A DNA stretch of 64,000 bases, taken from DASQHW01 sp038238245. GTDB taxonomy: Bacteria; Actinomycetota; Acidimicrobiia; IMCC26256; PALSA-610. The stretch spans positions 62,001-126,000 of the forward strand of contig JBBRXX010000001.1 in assembly GCA_038238245.1 (NCBI GenBank). The letters run 5' to 3'. Made by a program: the position numbers and the translations under genes. Each line of letters begins with the position of its first letter. The stretch's first letter is position 1. The notes beneath the pieces were generated by a model. The model did no database searches. It had not been told where the DNA came from and saw only the letters and a list, made by a program, of their open reading frames with translations. Below are positions 34,362 to 42,578 of the stretch, one piece after another.

Positions 34362-35741
34362 TCACCACTGATCGAAGTTGCGGCGTCGTTCCCAGTCGGT
34401 GACCGCACGGTTGAAGTGCGCCAGCTCCTGGCGGGCGGTGTTCAGCAGGTGATCGTGCACATCGGCGCCGAACGCGTCGGGTGCGACCTTCGACGTGGCG
34501 AACGCGTCCATCGCCTCGGCGAGACTCGTCGGCACGCGCGCCAGCTCCGGCGCGGTGTATGCGTTCCCGTCGAACCGGGGCCCCGGGTCGAGGCCCTGCT
34601 CGATGCCGTACAGGCCGGCCGCGATCGTGGCCGCGTACGCCAGGTACGGGTTCACGTCGGCGCCGGGAATGCGCGACTCCAACCGGAACGACGAGCCGTG
34701 TCCCACGATCCGGAACCCACATGTGCGGTTGTCGAGGCTCCATGCGAGCGCGGTCGGCGCCCACGACTCGGGCTGGTACCGCTTGTAGGAGTTCACGGTG
34801 GGCGCGTACATCCACGCCAGCTCCCGTCCGCACGCGAGCTGACCGCCGAGCCAGCCGCGGAAGGTCGACGAGAGGTGGTCGGGCGCGCCGTCGTCCCACA
34901 TCATCGGCTGCTCGCCGTCCCGTGACCACACGCTGGAGTGCACGTGGCACGACGATCCGACTTCCTCGGCCGAGTACTTCGCCATGAACGTGAGCGCGCG
35001 CCCGTGCTGCGATGCGATCTCCTTCGCCCCGTTCTTGTAGATGACGTGCCGGTCGGCCATCTCCACCGGTGACGTGAACACCAGGTTGATCTCGTGTTGG
35101 CCCCGGCCCGCTTCGCCCTTCGAGAACTCGACCGGTACCCCGGCGCCGTCGATCCCGTTGCGGATCGCGCGGATGAGGTACTCGTCGCGTGTCGTCTGGA
35201 GGATGTGGTAGTCCTCGACGACGAGCGAGTGCGGTGTCAGATTCGTGTAGTCCTTGGCCGCGGCTTCTTCGAGCGACTCCCGGAAGAGGAAGAACTCGAG
35301 CTCGCTCGCGAACATCAAGGAGTAGCCGGCCGCGTTGGCGCGTTCGACCTGACGTTGCAGGATGCGTCGGGGCGACACCTCGACCGGCTCGCTTCGCTCC
35401 TCGTCGACCAGATCGCACAGCACGAGCGCCGTCTTCTCCAGCCACGGGATCCAACGAATCGTCGCGAGATCGGGCTGGGTCGCCATGTCCCCGTAGCCCT
35501 GGTCCCAGCTCGCGAACGTGTAGCCGGGCAAGACGTTCATCTCGCTGTCGACGGCCAGGAGGTAGTTGCACACGTGCAACGGCTCGGCGCCGCCCTGCAT
35601 GTGGTCGACCCAGTAGGAGCCGGTGACGCGCTTGCCGACCAGCCGGCCCTGCAGGTCGGGAAACGCGACGAGCACGGTGTCGATCTCGTCCTTGCCGATC
35701 GCCTCTTCCAGCTTCGACGCGTGCAGCATCCCGCGGGCCAT
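34362..35741 (-). CDS. glutamine-synthetase-family gamma-glutamyl-amine ligase (PuuA-like)
   Basis: A 459-residue GS-fold ligase. N-terminal beta-grasp (TVLVAFPDLQGRLVGKRV), catalytic domain with SLMFASELEFFLFRES, VEFSKGEAGRGQHEINLVF, GSSCHVHSSVW, the ATP/glutamate region TVNSYKRYQPESWAP, and FRLESRIPGADVNPYLAYAA. The adjacent PuuD-like hydrolase and the absence of a regulatory adenylylation-loop signature argue for glutamylation of an amine rather than ammonia assimilation. The ATG at 35741 is 7 nt after TAGGCT; the longer open frame upstream is spurious. Confidence 0.88.
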   Translation of the reverse strand: MARGMLHASKLEEAIGKDEIDTVLVAFPDLQGRLVGKRVTGSYWVDHMQGGAEPLHVCNYLLAVDSEMNVLPGYTFASWDQGYGDMATQPDLATIRWIPWLEKTALVLCDLVDEERSEPVEVSPRRILQRQVERANAAGYSLMFASELEFFLFRESLEEAAAKDYTNLTPHSLVVEDYHILQTTRDEYLIRAIRNGIDGAGVPVEFSKGEAGRGQHEINLVFTSPVEMADRHVIYKNGAKEIASQHGRALTFMAKYSAEEVGSSCHVHSSVWSRDGEQPMMWDDGAPDHLSSTFRGWLGGQLACGRELAWMYAPTVNSYKRYQPESWAPTALAWSLDNRTCGFRIVGHGSSFRLESRIPGADVNPYLAYAATIAAGLYGIEQGLDPGPRFDGNAYTAPELARVPTSLAEAMDAFATSKVAPDAFGADVHDHLLNTARQELAHFNRAVTDWERRRNFDQW

Positions 35742-35748
35742 GAGCGAG

Positions 35749-35754
35749 AGCCTA
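35749..35754 (-). promoter_or_regulatory. -10 box of a leaderless promoter (TAGGCT, minus strand)
   Basis: On the minus strand TAGGCT lies 7 nt before the ATG at 35741 of the GS-family ligase. Confidence 0.55.
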
Positions 35755-35785
35755 AGCCGCCGTCCTGGTGGGGGTATCGACGCTA

Positions 35786-35815
35786 TTGTCCACTTTCGGG
35801 CAAAGAGCGTAGACT
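35786..35815 (+). promoter_or_regulatory. sigma-A-type promoter of the Tim44-like gene
   Basis: The -35 box TTGTCC (35786-35791), an 18-bp spacer and the -10 box TAGACT (35810-35815) precede a leader of about 38 nt with GGGGAGGG before the ATG at 35860. This is one of the few leadered promoters seen in the window. Confidence 0.55.
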
Positions 35816-35859
35816 GGTGGGCTCTGCGACGGCCGCGGGGGTCATCGGGGAGGGCACCG

Positions 35860-36504
35860 ATGTTGGGGTGGGGCAAGCGGCGGGCCGAGCGCATCGCCGC
35901 CAAGTTCTCGGAGCTCGACCGGATCGCGGATCGCCTCGACGACGCGTGGGGGACGATGCTCGCCGATCGGCCGTCCGCACACGCAGCCGGCGTCGACCTG
36001 GGGCCGGTGACGGCGGCCGATCCTGCGTTCGACGGGCATGCCTTTCTCGCGATCGCGCGGGAGACCTACTTCAAGATGCGCGAAGCCTGGGAGCGGCGCA
36101 CGGCGTCGATGGCGACCGGCCTGTGCACCGGCGAGGTCATGGCCGAGTTGCAGAAGACGATCGCGGTCGACGCGATGGCGCAGCGTCGTCATCTGCTGCC
36201 CGGGATCGAGATCGGCAGCGCGATCATCACGAACGCGGCCGTCAGCGAGCGCAACATGTCGCTGCTCGTACGGATGCACCTCGTCGGCAAGGAGTACTAC
36301 GTCGACGAGGCATTCGACATCGTCGACGGCGACAACGAGTACCACAACTGGGACGAGGACTGGACGTTCGTGCGCGACATGTCCGTCGACGTGAGCGGCA
36401 CGGATCGCACGCATGCGTTACTGCGCGAAGACCAAGGCGGCTGGGGCTACGCGCACCGCGGCTGGACCGTGGCATCGATCGAGCGGTCCCTTCCTCGGGT
36501 GTGA
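35860..36504 (+). CDS. Tim44-like domain protein
   Basis: A 214-residue protein whose C-terminal ~150 residues follow the Tim44/MBA1-like pattern: DPAFDGHAFLAIARETYFKMREAWERRT, then QRRHLLPGIEIGSAIITNAAV, a beta sheet LLVRMHLVGKEYYVDEAFDIVDGD, and the terminal WTVASIERS. The N-terminus is a basic amphipathic helix (WGKRRAERIAAKF), without a signal peptide. In bacteria such domains occur in membrane-associated and toxin-related proteins. Specific role unknown. Divergent from the GS/PuuD-like operon. Confidence 0.75.
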   Translation: MLGWGKRRAERIAAKFSELDRIADRLDDAWGTMLADRPSAHAAGVDLGPVTAADPAFDGHAFLAIARETYFKMREAWERRTASMATGLCTGEVMAELQKTIAVDAMAQRRHLLPGIEIGSAIITNAAVSERNMSLLVRMHLVGKEYYVDEAFDIVDGDNEYHNWDEDWTFVRDMSVDVSGTDRTHALLREDQGGWGYAHRGWTVASIERSLPRV

Positions 36505-36513
36505 CGCCGAGGC

Positions 36514-36555
36514 GTGGGCACCGTTCCCGACACATCTGTCGGAACTCGTGCCCAC
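36514..36555. terminator. large inverted repeat between convergent genes
   Basis: Outer arms GTGGGCAC (36514-36521) and GTGCCCAC (36548-36555) enclose inner arms reading CCGACA / TGTCGG. The element sits between the stop codons at 36504 and 36561, so it probably works as a two-way transcription stop, although no T-run follows. Confidence 0.5.
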
Positions 36556-36560
36556 ACTCT

Positions 36561-37340
36561 TCACTCCGGGGTGACGTACGCGGCGGTGATGCCGCCGTCG
36601 ACGACCAGGGCGGCGCCGGTCATGAACGACGAGTCGTCGGACGCGAGGAAGAGCGCCGCCTTCGCGAGCTCCTCGGCGCGTCCCAGCCGCCCCATCGGGA
36701 TGTGCACCATCCGCCGGGCGCGCCGCTGGGGGTCAGCGAGCAGCTCCTGGAGGAGCGGCGTCTCGATCGGACCCGGACACAAGGCGTTGGCGCGAATGCC
36801 CTGACGCGCGTATTCGACGGCAAGCTCGCGCGTCATCGCGAGCACGCCACCCTTGCTCGCGGTGTATGCGATCTGGGCGGTTGCCGCGCCCATCAGTGCG
36901 ACGAACGACGCCACATTCACGATCGAGCCGCCGCCCGCGTCCCGCAATACGGGGATCGCAGCCTTGCACCCGAGCCACACGCCCTTCAGGTTCACGTCCA
37001 TCACGCGTTCCCACGTCGACTCGGGGGTGTCGAGCACGCCGCCGTCGTCGGCGGGGAAGATGCCGGCATTGTTGTAGAGGACGTGCAGGCCGCCGTAGGT
37101 GTCGACTGCGCTGCGCACCATCGCGACGCAGTCGTTCCATTGTGAGACGTCGGCGCGGACGAACGTCGCCTCGCCGCCCGCGGCGTGTACGGCGTCGACC
37201 GTCGCGTTGCCGGCGTCGATCAGGAGGTCGCTCACGACCACGCGTGCGCCCTCCCGGGCGAACAGTTCGGCCGCGGCCCGGCCCATGCCGCTCCCGGCGC
37301 CGGTGATGAGCGCGACTTTTCCCGCGAGCCGGTCCGTCAT
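36561..37340 (-). CDS. short-chain dehydrogenase/reductase
   Basis: A 259-residue classical SDR. Motifs in order: ITGAGSGMGRAAAELF, NNAGIF, Ser in VNVASFVALM, YTASKGG (YxxxK), the PG loop NALCPGPIETPL, and FMTGAALVVDGG. It overlaps the membrane-protein gene upstream by 4 bp and is the last of a three-gene operon. Likely oxidises a hydroxy group on a lipid, steroid or sugar substrate; cofactor preference NAD is suggested by the acidic residue at the end of strand 2 (VVVSD). Confidence 0.92.
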   Translation of the reverse strand: MTDRLAGKVALITGAGSGMGRAAAELFAREGARVVVSDLLIDAGNATVDAVHAAGGEATFVRADVSQWNDCVAMVRSAVDTYGGLHVLYNNAGIFPADDGGVLDTPESTWERVMDVNLKGVWLGCKAAIPVLRDAGGGSIVNVASFVALMGAATAQIAYTASKGGVLAMTRELAVEYARQGIRANALCPGPIETPLLQELLADPQRRARRMVHIPMGRLGRAEELAKAALFLASDDSSFMTGAALVVDGGITAAYVTPE

Positions 37341-37948
37341 CCGGTCACCGCCTTGTAGTCACGCTGCCCTTCGACCGTCTCGAGCGCGAGCGCGTCGACG
37401 AAGCACGCGTTCAGATTTGGGTGGTTCTCGCGCACGAAGTCGTCCATGTTCTTCGTGATCGGCTTGAGACCCTGCGTCGCGGGCAGGACGAACTGTGCCG
37501 TCTTCTTGGTCTCGAGATCGTTCGCGTATCGCTCGCGCGCGTCGATGGCCTTCGACCAGTCGTCGCTCCACCCCCGCACCGCGACGGCGGGCGTCGCCGC
37601 GCTTGGACGTACCTCTGAGAAGTGGCGAATCATCGTGCGCAGCACGTCGTTCTCGGCGCGAATGCGCGCGACACGGTCGGCGCCCGTGCGCGGGAAGGGG
37701 TTCGGGAGGCTCGCGAGTTGTGTCTGGGCGTCGTTGCACGCGGCGGACAGCTCCGAGGCAGCTGCCGGTTCGAGCCGCTCCGGCGAGCGGGAGCCCACCA
37801 GTGTCCAGGCGAGGATGATGCCGATGCCGAGCACCGCGACGAACGACAGCAGCACCTTGAATTCCCACGGCGCACGGGAGCGTCCCGGTTTCGCGGGGTC
37901 CGTCGTGTGCGCGACGGGGGCGGCGCCCGGCCGGTTCACCTCGGACAT
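37337..37948 (-). CDS. hypothetical single-pass membrane protein
   Basis: A 203-residue protein: a cytoplasmic N-terminus of about 28 residues rich in Pro/Arg, one span (FKVLLSFVAVLGIGIILAWTLV), and an extracytoplasmic helical domain with two cysteines (LSAACNDAQ and LNACFVDA). Family not recognised. It sits between a GNAT acetyltransferase gene (1-bp overlap) and an SDR (4-bp overlap), so all three are made together; the functional link is unclear. Confidence 0.75.
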   Translation of the reverse strand: MSEVNRPGAAPVAHTTDPAKPGRSRAPWEFKVLLSFVAVLGIGIILAWTLVGSRSPERLEPAAASELSAACNDAQTQLASLPNPFPRTGADRVARIRAENDVLRTMIRHFSEVRPSAATPAVAVRGWSDDWSKAIDARERYANDLETKKTAQFVLPATQGLKPITKNMDDFVRENHPNLNACFVDALALETVEGQRDYKAVTG

Positions 37949-38436
37949 CAGACGAGGCCCAGCACCATCGTCAGCGTGTCGCCCTGCTTCGTGACGACCT
38001 CGAAGCCGTGTCGCGCGTAGAGGTGCTTGGCCGAGTTCTGGGTGTTGACGCTCAGGCTGATCGCCCGCTCGCCGTCACGGCTCGCTCTCGCCAGGAGCGC
38101 GCCGAGGAGCAAGCTGCCGACGCGCTGGCTGCGGAACTCGGGATAGATCGCGATCGCGAGCTCGGGAACGTCGTCCGCCACGTAGCCGTAACCCGGTTCC
38201 GCCGCGGAGAAGTGCCGGTACCACGCCGCCCCCACCGGCTCGTCGCGGCGGTCCAGCGCGCACAGCGCGACGTCGCCGGTGCGTCCCCACGCTGCGACAT
38301 AGCGCGCGTTCTCGGGCCGCGCGAGCACGACGTCGAGCGGCGGACGCTCTTCTGCGCCGTCGTCGAACCAGTTGACGGCCTCGTACAGCATCTCGGCCAG
38401 AAACGCTGGGTCAGCGCGCGCGCTCAGGCGAAACAC
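37948..38436 (-). CDS. GNAT-family N-acetyltransferase
   Basis: A 162-residue acetyltransferase. The acetyl-CoA binding loop is IYPEFRSQRVGSLLLGALLARA, preceded by the strand ELAIAI and followed by ISLSVNTQNSAKHLYARHGFEVVTKQG, the canonical end of the fold. The N-terminus is LSARADPAFLAEMLYEAVNW. The start is a GTG at 38436, 6 nt after TAGAGT on the minus strand. First gene of the 36561-38436 operon. Acceptor substrate unknown. Confidence 0.88.
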   Translation of the reverse strand: MFRLSARADPAFLAEMLYEAVNWFDDGAEERPPLDVVLARPENARYVAAWGRTGDVALCALDRRDEPVGAAWYRHFSAAEPGYGYVADDVPELAIAIYPEFRSQRVGSLLLGALLARASRDGERAISLSVNTQNSAKHLYARHGFEVVTKQGDTLTMVLGLV

Positions 38437-38442
38437 GCATGC

Positions 38443-38448
38443 ACTCTA
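38443..38448 (-). promoter_or_regulatory. -10 box of a leaderless promoter (TAGAGT, minus strand)
   Basis: On the minus strand TAGAGT lies 6 nt before the GTG at 38436. It abuts copy B of repeat R1. Confidence 0.5.
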
Positions 38449-38498
38449 GGTTGACGACAGCGCAGCGACCGAAGGGGAGCGGAGCGTGGAGTCGGCCC
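38447..38498 (+). repeat. dispersed repeat R1, copy B (intergenic)
   Basis: Its 43-nt core (38456-38498) differs from copy A at four positions. It fills the divergent intergenic region between the GNAT and hydrolase genes, lying between their two -10 boxes. Confidence 0.8.
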
Positions 38499-38506
38499 GG
38501 CGCAAA

Positions 38507-38512
38507 TAGGGT
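38507..38512 (+). promoter_or_regulatory. -10 box of a leaderless promoter (TAGGGT)
   Basis: TAGGGT lies 6 nt before the ATG at 38519 and directly follows repeat R1 copy B. Confidence 0.55.
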
Positions 38513-38518
38513 GACGGG

Positions 38519-39994
38519 ATGCTGAGGGCGGTACGGGGCGCGGTGGCGGTGCTCTGCGCCGTCGTGCTGAGCGCCGGATGCAGTGCGACCGGCACGAAGT
38601 CGCTTCGTGTCGACCACACCGGTGCGATCACGTGGACGCCGTGCCGGAACGGTGCAGTGCAATGCGCCGCATTGGAGGTGCCGCTCGACGCCGCGCGTCC
38701 CGATGGTGAGCACATCTCGCTGGCGCTCGCGCGGCGACCGGCGTCGGGAAAGCGCATCGGTGTGTTGCTGACGAACCCCGGAGGTCCGGGCGTCTCCGGG
38801 GTCCAATTCCTCGAGAGCGCAGCCAGCGTGTTCGGGCCCGAGATCCTGCGCCGGTTCGACATCGTGTCGTGGGATCCCCGTGGTGTTGGGGCAAGCGCGC
38901 CGATTCGCTGCCTCGACAATCTCGATGCGTTCTACGCCGTCGACCGGACGCCGGAGGATTCGGCGGCCGTGGCACGGAACGTCGCGGTCGCGCGCGAGTT
39001 CGCCGCTTCCTGCGAGAAGCGCAGCGGTCGGGAGCTCGGAGACATCGCGACGTCGGCGAGCGTGCGCGACATGGATGCGATCCGGGCCGCGATCGGTGAG
39101 ACCCGCATCAGCTACCTCGGCTTCTCCTACGGCACGTTCCTCGGTGCCCGGTACGCCGACGCGTATCCGCAGCACGTCCGCACCATGGTCCTCGACGGTG
39201 TGGTCGACCCGTCATTGAGCTACTCGGCCGCCACGATCACGCAGGCGAAGGGTTTCGAGGAGGTGCTCAACGCGTTCTTCGCGTGGTGCCGGATGGACAG
39301 CCGCTGCGGCTTCGCGCGGGGCGGGGATCCCGCTGACGCGTTCGGCCGGCTCGAGCGCGCCGTCGCCGCGGAACCGACGCCGGCCACCGTGAATGGCGAG
39401 GAGCGAACGCTCGGGCCGGGGGAGTTCGACATCGGCGTCGCGCAGGCCTTGTACGCCGGCCGGGCGGGCTTTCCGACCCTTGCCGGCGCGCTGGTCGATA
39501 CGGCTCGCGGCTCGGGCGATCAGATGCTCGCGCTCGCCGACGAATACACGGAACGCCAGCCCGGCGGCAAGTACTCCAACCTGACCGCGGCGTTCTACGC
39601 GATCAGCTGTGTCGATGCACCATCGCCACCCACGGTCGCGGACGTGCAGCGCCTCGCCGACCAGGCGGCGCGGGTTGCGCCGCATTTCGGCGCCGCGAAC
39701 GCATGGCTCGGCTTGCCGTGCACGTTCTGGCCGGTGCCGGCACGTGACAAGCCGGCCGCGGTGCATGACGCCGGCGCGCCGCCGTTGCTCGTCGTCGGCA
39801 CGATCCATGATCCGGCGACGCCGTATGCGTCGGCCCAGTCGGTCGCGAGCCAGCTCAACGCGCGCCTGCTCACGTTCGAGGGCGACGGGCACACCGCGTA
39901 CGGACGCGGCAGCTCGTGCATAGACGACGCGGTCGAAAAATATCTGCTCACTGCGAAGGTTCCGGCCGCCGGCACCCGCTGCCCGGCACCGTGA
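38519..39994 (+). CDS. secreted/lipoprotein alpha/beta hydrolase (S33, TAP-like)
   Basis: A 491-residue exported hydrolase of the tripeptidyl aminopeptidase-like group. The N-terminus is a lipoprotein signal: a hydrophobic stretch ending VVLSAGC, with the lipobox cysteine near residue 21. Catalytic triad: Ser203 in GFSYGT, Asp431 in HDPATPY, His458 in GDGHTAY. Oxyanion region LLTNPGGPGVSG and WDPRGVGAS are typical. The C-terminal TAP-like domain includes several Cys that may form disulfides. It probably cleaves peptides or esters at the cell surface. Single-gene transcription unit. Confidence 0.9.
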   Translation: MLRAVRGAVAVLCAVVLSAGCSATGTKSLRVDHTGAITWTPCRNGAVQCAALEVPLDAARPDGEHISLALARRPASGKRIGVLLTNPGGPGVSGVQFLESAASVFGPEILRRFDIVSWDPRGVGASAPIRCLDNLDAFYAVDRTPEDSAAVARNVAVAREFAASCEKRSGRELGDIATSASVRDMDAIRAAIGETRISYLGFSYGTFLGARYADAYPQHVRTMVLDGVVDPSLSYSAATITQAKGFEEVLNAFFAWCRMDSRCGFARGGDPADAFGRLERAVAAEPTPATVNGEERTLGPGEFDIGVAQALYAGRAGFPTLAGALVDTARGSGDQMLALADEYTERQPGGKYSNLTAAFYAISCVDAPSPPTVADVQRLADQAARVAPHFGAANAWLGLPCTFWPVPARDKPAAVHDAGAPPLLVVGTIHDPATPYASAQSVASQLNARLLTFEGDGHTAYGRGSSCIDDAVEKYLLTAKVPAAGTRCPAP

Positions 39995-40001
39995 CGCATC
40001 G

Positions 40002-41198
40002 TCAGGACAACTCGAGCGACAACATCTTGATCGCGTTGCCGCGCACGATCTTGTACACGACGTCGTCCGGCAGGTGACCCATCATCTCGATCGCCACCTT
40101 CTTCGTGTCCGGCCAGGTCGAGTCGGTGTGCGGGTAGTCGGTCTCGAAGGTGATGTTGTCGACGCCGACCCGCTCCAGCGACTCCAGGCCGTGCCGGTCG
40201 CGGAAGAAGCAGCCGTACACGTGGTCGAAGTAGTACGTCGACGGAGGCTCCGGCACGATGTCCTTCACGCCGCCCCATGCGCGGTGCTCGCGCCAGACGT
40301 CGTCGGCGCGCTCGAGCACGTATGGCAGCCACCCGATCTGGCCCTCGGAGTACGCGAGCTTCAGGTGCTCGAATCGTACGAGCACGCCCGAGAACAAGAA
40401 GTCGGAGAGTGACGCCATCGCGTTGTTGAAGCTCAAGGTCGCGGCGACCGCGACGGGTGCGTCGGCCGAGGTCGCGGGCATCTGTGACGACGAGCCGATG
40501 TGCATGCAAACGACCGTGTTGGTCTCCTGGCACGCGGCGAAGAGCGGATCCCACTCGCCGGAATGGATCGACGGCAGGCCGAGCTTGGGCGGGATCTCGC
40601 TGAAGCACACCGCGTGGGCGCCGCGGGCCGCGTTCCGTCGCACCTCGGCGGCTGCGAGCCGCGCGTCCCAGAGCGGCACGATCGGCAGCGGGATGAGGCG
40701 GCCGTTGCTGTCGCCACACCACTCCTCGACCATCCAATCGTTGTACGCGAGGACGCACGCGTACGCGAGCTCACGGTCCTTGGCCTCGAGGAAGGTCTGT
40801 CCGCAAAATCGCGGGAAGGTGGGGAACGAGAGTGACGCCTCCACCCAGTTCAGCTCCATGTCGTCGACCCGGGCCTTGGGCTCGTAGCAGCCGGGACGCA
40901 TCTCGTCGTAGGTGATCGGCGACATCGTCATGTCGTCGCGGTCGAACCCCACCGCCGCGACATGTCGCTTGTTGATGTAGACGAGGTCCTCGTAGACCCA
41001 GCAGTCCGCAAGCGGGCCGTCGGGATCGAACGTCTGCTCGTAGGCGCCGCCCCCGACGTGGCGCATCGTGCCGATGCCGCGCCGCTCGACGTGCGGACCA
41101 CGTGCTTTGAACTTGGCTGGCAGCCAGGTCTCCCAGACGTGCGGCGGCTCGACGACGTGGTCGTCCACGCTGATGATCTTGGGCAGGTCGGCCTGCAT
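40002..41198 (-). CDS. amidohydrolase family 2 protein (ACMSD-type)
   Basis: A 398-residue metal-dependent hydrolase/decarboxylase, the closest relative in this window of 4561-5772: both have ISVDDHV[IV]EPP, FPxFPRFCGQTF, KDREL, YNDWMVEEWC, CMHIGSSS and ETDYPHxDSTWP. His then HxxE replaces the standard HxH at strand 1. The ATG at 41198 has GGGAG upstream; the frame extends farther only as an antisense artefact. It faces the lipoprotein hydrolase tail to tail. Possible work on aromatic or steroid-ring acids; reaction unproven. Confidence 0.9.
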   Translation of the reverse strand: MQADLPKIISVDDHVVEPPHVWETWLPAKFKARGPHVERRGIGTMRHVGGGAYEQTFDPDGPLADCWVYEDLVYINKRHVAAVGFDRDDMTMSPITYDEMRPGCYEPKARVDDMELNWVEASLSFPTFPRFCGQTFLEAKDRELAYACVLAYNDWMVEEWCGDSNGRLIPLPIVPLWDARLAAAEVRRNAARGAHAVCFSEIPPKLGLPSIHSGEWDPLFAACQETNTVVCMHIGSSSQMPATSADAPVAVAATLSFNNAMASLSDFLFSGVLVRFEHLKLAYSEGQIGWLPYVLERADDVWREHRAWGGVKDIVPEPPSTYYFDHVYGCFFRDRHGLESLERVGVDNITFETDYPHTDSTWPDTKKVAIEMMGHLPDDVVYKIVRGNAIKMLSLELS

Positions 41199-41306
41199 GG
41201 GGCTCCCGGCGACTGAGCGGTTCGACGCACTGTACGCGAGCGTCCGATCAACGGTCCGACTGCGAGGTTGCTTCCGGCATTCAACGGTTGCAAGGGTGTC
41301 GGACTC

Positions 41307-41471
41307 ATGGAACTCACGCCGCCGCCCTTGCGCGTCCTGCTCGCGCTCGGACTGGTGAGCGCGTGTGTGCTCGCCTTGCAGGTCGTGTTCACGCGGCTGT
41401 TGTCGGTCGTGCTCGGCCGGCAACCCGTAAGCTTCGGCCCTCGTGGAACTGCGTTACTCGGAAACCGATGA
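41307..41471 (+). pseudogene. N-terminal fragment of a polytopic membrane protein (spermidine-synthase-like type)
   Basis: A 54-codon frame beginning MELTPPPLRVLLALGLVSAC and continuing ALQVVFTRLLSVVL, which closely resembles the first transmembrane helix of large spermidine-synthase-like membrane proteins. After about 36 residues the likeness stops abruptly (GRQPVSFGPRG...), inside the promoter and start region of the acyl-CoA dehydrogenase gene, which it overlaps by 29 bp. It is probably the remnant of a deleted gene; a small membrane peptide could still be made. It is the second such 5' remnant in the window. Confidence 0.5.
41428..41433 (+). promoter_or_regulatory. -10-like box (TAAGCT) of the FadE-FadE-FadD operon
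   Basis: TAAGCT lies 9 nt before the GTG at 41443, slightly farther than the 6-8 nt of the clearer leaderless promoters. Confidence 0.35.
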
Positions 41472-42576
41472 AACGTTTCGCGCCGGCCTGCGCTCGTGGC
41501 TGGATACGACGCTGCCGGCGCTTGCGCCCCAGCCGCCGCGGGACGCGTGGGACGAGCGACGGACGTGGGACACCGACTGGCAGCGCCGCCTGTTCGACGC
41601 CGGCTACGCGGGGCTCCACTGGCCCAAGGAATACGGCGGGCGGGAGGCGTCGCCGTCGGAGCAGCTGATCTTCTACGAAGAGACCGCGCGGGCGCAGGCG
41701 CCGTACGTCGGGGTGAATTTCGTGGGGACCCTGCACGCAGGCCCCACGCTGATCGAAGAAGGCACCGACGCCCAGAAGGCCGAGCACCTGCCGAAGATCT
41801 TGCAGGGCGACGAGGTGTGGTGCCAGGGCTTCTCGGAGCCGAACGCGGGCTCCGATCTCGCGTCGTTGCGCACGCACGCCGCGCGCGACGGCGACGACTA
41901 CGTGCTCAACGGCCAGAAGATCTGGTGCTCGTTCGGCAACGTCGCCGACATCGGGGAGTTCCTCGTGCGCACCGACCCGGACGCGCCCAAGCACAAGGGC
42001 ATCTCGTGGCTGATGTTGCCGATGGACCTCCCCGGTATCGAAGTTCGTCCGATCAAGACCGTGCTCGGAAGCTCGGAGTTCTGCGAGGTCTTTCTGAACG
42101 ACGTGCGCGTCCCGGTGACCAACCGGGTCGGCGCGGAGAACGACGGCTGGCGCATCACGAACGTCACGTTGAAGTACGAGCGCGGGACGGCCTTCGTGAG
42201 TGAGCTCGTGGACTCGATGCGGCTCTGCGAGGGTCTCGCGCGCACCAATGGCGCGCGCGACGAGCGCGAGCTCGGCCGCTGCATCGCCGAATTCGACGCG
42301 CTTTGGTCGCTCACCAAACGCAACGTGTCGCAGGCCGCACGCGGGACAACCGGACCAGGGGCGATTGTGATGAAGCTCGCGTACTCCGAGACGCGACAAC
42401 GGTTCGGTGAGCTGTGTATGCGCGTCCTCGGCCGCGACGCGCTGCACATCGACGGCAACGAGCTCGTCGAAGAGCGATTGCGGGTGCTCGCGCTGACGAT
42501 CGCAGCGGGCGCGTCGCAGATTCAGCGCAACATCATCGGTGAGCGGGTGTTGGGTCTGCCGCGGGAGCCGAGGTAG
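41443..42576 (+). CDS. acyl-CoA dehydrogenase (FadE family), larger subunit type
   Basis: A 377-residue FAD-dependent dehydrogenase: GYAGLHWPKEYGG, WCQGFSEPNAGSDLASLRTHA, GQKIWCSFGNVADIGEFLVRT and the C-terminal ASQIQRNIIGERVLGLPREP. It is paired with the shorter FadE immediately downstream (2-bp gap) and a ligase. In actinobacterial steroid catabolism two unlike FadE chains form an alpha2beta2 enzyme, and this pair fits that layout by analogy. GTG start. Confidence 0.92.
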   Translation: MELRYSETDETFRAGLRSWLDTTLPALAPQPPRDAWDERRTWDTDWQRRLFDAGYAGLHWPKEYGGREASPSEQLIFYEETARAQAPYVGVNFVGTLHAGPTLIEEGTDAQKAEHLPKILQGDEVWCQGFSEPNAGSDLASLRTHAARDGDDYVLNGQKIWCSFGNVADIGEFLVRTDPDAPKHKGISWLMLPMDLPGIEVRPIKTVLGSSEFCEVFLNDVRVPVTNRVGAENDGWRITNVTLKYERGTAFVSELVDSMRLCEGLARTNGARDERELGRCIAEFDALWSLTKRNVSQAARGTTGPGAIVMKLAYSETRQRFGELCMRVLGRDALHIDGNELVEERLRVLALTIAAGASQIQRNIIGERVLGLPREPR

Positions 42577-42578
42577 CC

